Assembly: GCF_014495685.1 (NCBI RefSeq)
Contig: NZ_JACTVI010000006.1
Coordinates: 62,001-126,000 of the forward strand
Reading direction: 5' to 3'
Length of the DNA: 64,000 bases
DNA from: Streptomyces sp. TRM68367
GTDB taxonomy: Bacteria; Actinomycetota; Actinomycetes; Streptomycetales; Streptomycetaceae
Below, piece by piece: positions 58,957 to 64,000 of this stretch. Under the pieces are notes generated by a model that ran no database searches, was not told the DNA's origin, and saw only the letters and a list, made by a program, of their open reading frames with translations. The position numbers and the translations under genes are program-made. Positions within the stretch are counted from its first letter, which is position 1, and the number at the start of each line of letters is the position of its first letter.

Positions 58957-59511
58957 TCAGAACAGCGGCTCGGGCAGCACCCCCTCCAGGGCGAGCAGCT
59001 TCCGCTTGGTCTCCAGCCCGCCCCCGAAACCCCCGATGCCGCCGTCGCTCTCCACGACCCGGTGGCACGGCACCACGACCGGCAGCGGATTGGCGCCCAT
59101 CGCCGCCCCCACGGCCTGCGCGCCGCCCGGCTGGCCGACCCGACCGGCGAGATCCCCGTAGCCGACGACCGTGCCGTACGGCACACCGGCGGCCAGCTCG
59201 CGCAGCACCTCGCGGTTGAAGCCCGAGATCAGCGACCAGTCCAGCGGCACGTCGAAGTCGTGGCGCACACCCGCGAAGTACTCCTCCACCTGGCGTATCG
59301 CCTCGGCCAGCAGCGGGCAGCCGGGCTCCTCGACGGGCTCGGTGCCGAGCCGGGAGGCGAGCCGGTCCAGCGCCCGCTCGCGCACCGGGTCCGTGGCGTG
59401 GAACACGACGTTGACCAGGCCCTCGCGGGTCGCGGCCAGCAGCAGCGGACCGATGCCGCTGTCCACGACGGCCCACACGACCCGCTGCTCGTACTGCCCA
59501 TGGCTGTCCAT
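58957..59511 (-). CDS. ogt: Methylated-DNA-protein-cysteine methyltransferase (O6-alkylguanine repair)
   Basis: 184 aa suicide repair protein removing alkyl groups from O6-guanine. Active site PVVVPCHRVVESDG with Cys149, helix-turn-helix region PYGTVVGYGDLAGRVGQPGG just before, and FGGGLETKRKLLALEG at the end, all diagnostic. ATG 59511 gives MDSHGQYEQRVVWAVVDSGI. Single gene, convergent with nothing intact. Confidence 0.94.
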   Translation of the reverse strand: MDSHGQYEQRVVWAVVDSGIGPLLLAATREGLVNVVFHATDPVRERALDRLASRLGTEPVEEPGCPLLAEAIRQVEEYFAGVRHDFDVPLDWSLISGFNREVLRELAAGVPYGTVVGYGDLAGRVGQPGGAQAVGAAMGANPLPVVVPCHRVVESDGGIGGFGGGLETKRKLLALEGVLPEPLF

Positions 59512-59584
59512 GCGCCCACCGTACGATCCGCCACTGACAACGCCCGGGGAGCGGACGCCGGCCCTCGCCCCGCTCCCCGGCGGC

Positions 59585-60457
59585 TCAGCTCTCGTCCAGC
59601 GCCTCCCGCACCACATCCGGCTTGTTGGTGATGATCCCGTCGACCCCGTACCCGGCGACGCGCCGGGCGGTGTCCGCGGTGTCGACGGTCCAGGTGAAGA
59701 CCTCCAGCGGCCGGCCGTGCGGCCCCGTGAACGCCTGCACGGCGTTCACGTACCCCGCGGACAGAGAGCCGTACGACGGGTTGATCTGATCGGCGAAGGT
59801 CGCGTACGCGGGCAGCTCCGAAGTGGGCGGCGTCCCGAGGAAGCCGGTCTTCACCGCGGGCTTCAGATCGTGGACCGCCTTCACACTGTCCACACTGAAG
59901 CTCTGCACGATCAAGCGATTTGCCATATGCCGCCGGTCCAGCCAGCCCTCGTTACTGAGGACCTTCAGCGTCTGCCGCTCGATGCCCGGGTACAGCTGGG
60001 GGTTCTTGATCTCCAGCAGCAGCTTCTGGTGGTGGTGCTTCACGCGGCGCACATACTGCTCCAGCGTCGGCACGCGCGCGCCCGCGAACGCCGGGTCGAA
60101 CCAGCTCCCGGCGTCGAGCCGGGCGATCTCGGCGGCTGTGAAGTCCCGCACCTTCCACGGCGCCCGGTCGGGGAAGACCTCCTCGACGTCGGTCGTGCGC
60201 TGCAGGCTGTCGTCGTGCAGGACGACGAGCTCGCCGTCCTCGGTGCGCTGAACGTCGTTCTCCACCCAGCGAATGCCCAGCTCGGCCGCCTTGTCGACGG
60301 CCGCCAGGGTGTTCTCGGGCGCGTACGCGGAGGCGCCCCGGTGGGCGATGACCGTGGGCGGCTCCCCGGCGTCGGCCCGGGCGGGGAGGGTGGCGAGCAG
60401 GAGGGTGGCGGTCCCCAGGAGCGCGGTTGTCGTGGCGGCTGCAGCGCGCGCGTGCAT
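59585..60457 (-). CDS. Secreted glycerophosphodiester phosphodiesterase
   Basis: 290 aa. Signal peptide about 1-29 (TTTALLGTATLLLATLPARA). Catalytic GP-PDE signature VIAHRGASAYAPENTLAAVD (His39, Arg40), then RWVENDVQRTEDGELVVLHD with metal ligands Glu66, Asp68 and catalytic His81, and LLLEIKNP. Releases glycerol-3-phosphate from phosphodiesters outside the cell, useful for phosphate or lipid-headgroup scavenging. ATG 60457 with GAGGAGTACGC upstream. Confidence 0.92.
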   Translation of the reverse strand: MHARAAAATTTALLGTATLLLATLPARADAGEPPTVIAHRGASAYAPENTLAAVDKAAELGIRWVENDVQRTEDGELVVLHDDSLQRTTDVEEVFPDRAPWKVRDFTAAEIARLDAGSWFDPAFAGARVPTLEQYVRRVKHHHQKLLLEIKNPQLYPGIERQTLKVLSNEGWLDRRHMANRLIVQSFSVDSVKAVHDLKPAVKTGFLGTPPTSELPAYATFADQINPSYGSLSAGYVNAVQAFTGPHGRPLEVFTWTVDTADTARRVAGYGVDGIITNKPDVVREALDES

Positions 60458-60627
60458 GCGTACTCCTCGCGTCGAGCGATCGGACAGTCACGGACGGATC
60501 AACTCTGACAGCAGAGGGTCAACAGCAGGGGGGTGCAGGATGGCCACAGATTGAATGGGGTTGTCCCAACTCCGCTCACTGGTGCCGCACAACTGGGGCA
60601 GGGGCGTGTTTCTTTCCCGGAAAATCG

Positions 60628-60656
60628 TTCGACCATTCCGGTGGGAGTCATACTCT
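60628..60656 (+). promoter_or_regulatory. Candidate promoter of the MHYT gene
   Basis: TTCGAC (60628-60633), 17-bp spacer, TACTCT (60651-60656). An inverted repeat CCGGAA/TTCCGG (60617-60622 and 60636-60641) straddles the -35 and could bind a regulator. Confidence 0.45.
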
Positions 60657-60742
60657 CTGCGTCAGCCCTGACCGCAGTGCGGCCTGGGAGGGGGCGCACA
60701 TCAGGATTTCCGGGACGCAACAGGGCGGAAGGGCAACCGCGC

Positions 60743-61612
60743 ATGCAGGGCACGGTCGACGGATTCAGCTACGGCCTGGTCACACCGCTGGTGGCCTATC
60801 TCATGGCCTGCCTGGGCGGTGCCCTGGGCCTGCGCTGCACCACCAGATCCATGCTCGTCGCGCATTCCTGGCGTCCTGGCTGGCTGGCCCTCGGCTCGGC
60901 CGCCATCGGCTCCGGCATATGGACCATGCACTTCATCGCGATGATGGGCTTCACGGTCAAGGGGACGCCGATCCACTACGACACGGCGATGACCTTCGCG
61001 AGCCTGGCCGTCGCCATCGTCATGGTGGGCGTCGGGATCTTCATCGTCGGCTACCGGGGCGCGCGAGGAGCGGCCCTGTTCACCGGGGGCACCATCACCG
61101 GCCTGGGGATCGCCTCGATGCACTACCTGGGCATGGCCAGCATGCGCCTCGACGGAAAGCTGGAGTACAACACGCTCACCGTCGCCGCGTCCGTCCTCAT
61201 CGCCATGGTCGCCGCCACCGCCGCCCTGTGGGCCGCCGGACAGGTCCGAGGGCTGATGTGGAGCGTCGGCGCGAGCCTCGTCATGGGGCTCGCCGTCAGC
61301 GGCATGCACTACACCGGCATGGCCGCCCTCAGTGTCCATCTCCACACCCCGGCCGGCTCCTCCGAGGCGGACTCGCCCGCCGCCCTGCTCGCGCCGATGC
61401 TGATCGGCCCGCTCGCCTTCCTCCTCCTCGCGGGCGTCGTGGTGCTGTTCGACCCGCTGATGGTCATGGGGCGGCCCGCCGTGCTGCCCGCCGAGCACAA
61501 GCCAGGCATCCCCGCCCACACCGCCGTCCACCACTCCTCGCCGAACCGCATGCGGCTGCGCCCCCGCCGCCCGGTCGGGCACCGCGGCTCCCGCACCCCG
61601 CAGAACCGCTGA
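60743..61612 (+). CDS. MHYT-domain integral membrane sensor protein
   Basis: 289 aa with seven hydrophobic helices. Three MHYT-type motifs occur at helix ends: [11 protein letters not shown] (near 62), [10 protein letters not shown] (near 132) and [10 protein letters not shown] (near 195), spaced as in the family, where Met/His are proposed to bind copper and sense gases. Unlike most MHYT proteins it has no attached GGDEF/EAL or LytTR output domain; a basic, Pro/His-rich cytoplasmic tail follows. ATG 60743 with GGAAGGG upstream. It could act through a partner. Confidence 0.9.
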   Translation: MQGTVDGFSYGLVTPLVAYLMACLGGALGLRCTTRSMLVAHSWRPGWLALGSAAIGSGIWTMHFIAMMGFTVKGTPIHYDTAMTFASLAVAIVMVGVGIFIVGYRGARGAALFTGGTITGLGIASMHYLGMASMRLDGKLEYNTLTVAASVLIAMVAATAALWAAGQVRGLMWSVGASLVMGLAVSGMHYTGMAALSVHLHTPAGSSEADSPAALLAPMLIGPLAFLLLAGVVVLFDPLMVMGRPAVLPAEHKPGIPAHTAVHHSSPNRMRLRPRRPVGHRGSRTPQNR

Positions 61613-61652
61613 TCCGCGCCCGTTGTCAGTGGGTGGTCGTACGGTGGAACCC

Positions 61653-63791
<2,139 letters not shown>

Positions 63792-63803
63792 GTGACCCGC
63801 CCT

Positions 63804-63831
63804 GCGCCGGTCCACGACGGCGGACCGGCGC
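63804..63831 (+). terminator. Terminator after uvrB
   Basis: GCGCCGGTCC / GGACCGGCGC, perfect 10-bp stem with an 8-nt loop, 12 bp past the stop; outer CCTGC/GCAGG can extend it. Confidence 0.75.
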
Positions 63832-63984
63832 CCCGCAGGGCCCCGGGCCCGGCCGCGTGCGCGCAGTGTTGCAAGACCGACACAAAGTCAGGAGCCGGAT
63901 GGGCCACTGTCAGCGCCCCTGCGTAGGGTTCTGGTCAACCGCGGCTTCGCGGCAACAGGGGACGTCCGAGAGGGGAATCAGCGC

Positions 63985-64000
63985 GTGACCGTCAACATGA
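63985..64000 (+). CDS. terD: Probable TerD-family protein, first codons only
   Basis: GTG ACC GTC AAC ATG at the window edge, with GAGAGGGGAATCAGCGC in front. The start VTVNM is that of Streptomyces TerD-like proteins (calcium-binding, tellurite/stress-linked), and from memory such a gene follows uvrB in this genus. Only five codons are visible, so the call leans on position. Confidence 0.5.

Overview
The window is a high-GC (about 72 percent by eye) stretch of a Streptomyces-type actinomycete chromosome. This rests on base composition, frequent GTG/TTG starts preceded by purine-rich ribosome binding sites, very long antisense open frames over real genes, and genus-typical families (XRE-DUF5753 with DUF397, RsbW-like ATPase, DUF574 methyltransferase relic, SPW_0924, DUF4184, DUF3068, DUF2293, DUF6343). 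From memory, the order liv transporter, polA, hrpB, rpsA, coaE, uvrB, terD matches one core-genome segment of S. coelicolor. No tRNA, rRNA, CRISPR array, insertion sequence or prophage was recognised.

Layout. 1-4484 (minus): branched-chain amino-acid ABC importer livK-livH-livM-livG, livG cut by the window edge. 5025-8944: secreted trypsin-like protease, PaaI-type thioesterase and a YdeP-type molybdopterin oxidoreductase. 9303-24926: housekeeping block with polA, DUF4184, a secreted lytic transglycosylase, SPW_0924, DUF3068, HrpB helicase, a methyltransferase divergent from rpsA, PAC2, coaE and a TPR protein. 25066-34018: membrane proteins, an acyltransferase-like protein, S4 protein, an ArsR-MFS-uracil-DNA-glycosylase chain with overlapping stops and starts, then a GntR regulator facing an NCS1 transporter and a racemase-superfamily protein across a 26-bp perfect palindrome, then GNAT and RidA.

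34308-36928 holds the most interesting locus: a TIR-STAND ATPase whose C-terminal domain is also encoded by a stand-alone gene diverging from it across 38 bp, and which may be translated separately from an internal start. It resembles TIR/NLR-like immune modules but I do not recognise it as a described system. A nucleotidyltransferase follows, then a PHP/UvrD helicase relic.

38478-64000: FUSC membrane protein, amidohydrolase, ABC exporter, an RsbW-like/XRE/DUF397 regulatory cluster around a two-part inverted repeat, an orphan GltD, DUF1772, DUF2293, uridine-kinase-like and CBS proteins, CorA, a methyltransferase, a psuK-psuG pair for pseudouridine breakdown, VOC, MGMT, glycerophosphodiesterase, MHYT sensor, uvrB, and the first codons of a probable terD. 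Between these lie several gene relics: PHP/UvrD helicase, DUF899, DUF574 methyltransferase joined to a PEP-synthase-like piece, an HxlR/NAD(P)-binding pair, and formaldehyde dehydrogenase. Two of them clearly keep both ends while the middle is gone.

Non-coding structure is unusually rich: a 12-bp palindrome CACGCGCGCGTG occurs nine times, a dispersed intergenic repeat with core CCCGGCGGTGCC occurs at least four times, and several gene ends carry short tandem duplications. Strong regulatory candidates are the rpsA promoter and leader hairpins, the FadR-type operator, an ArsR-type operator, and the inverted repeats upstream of the XRE gene.
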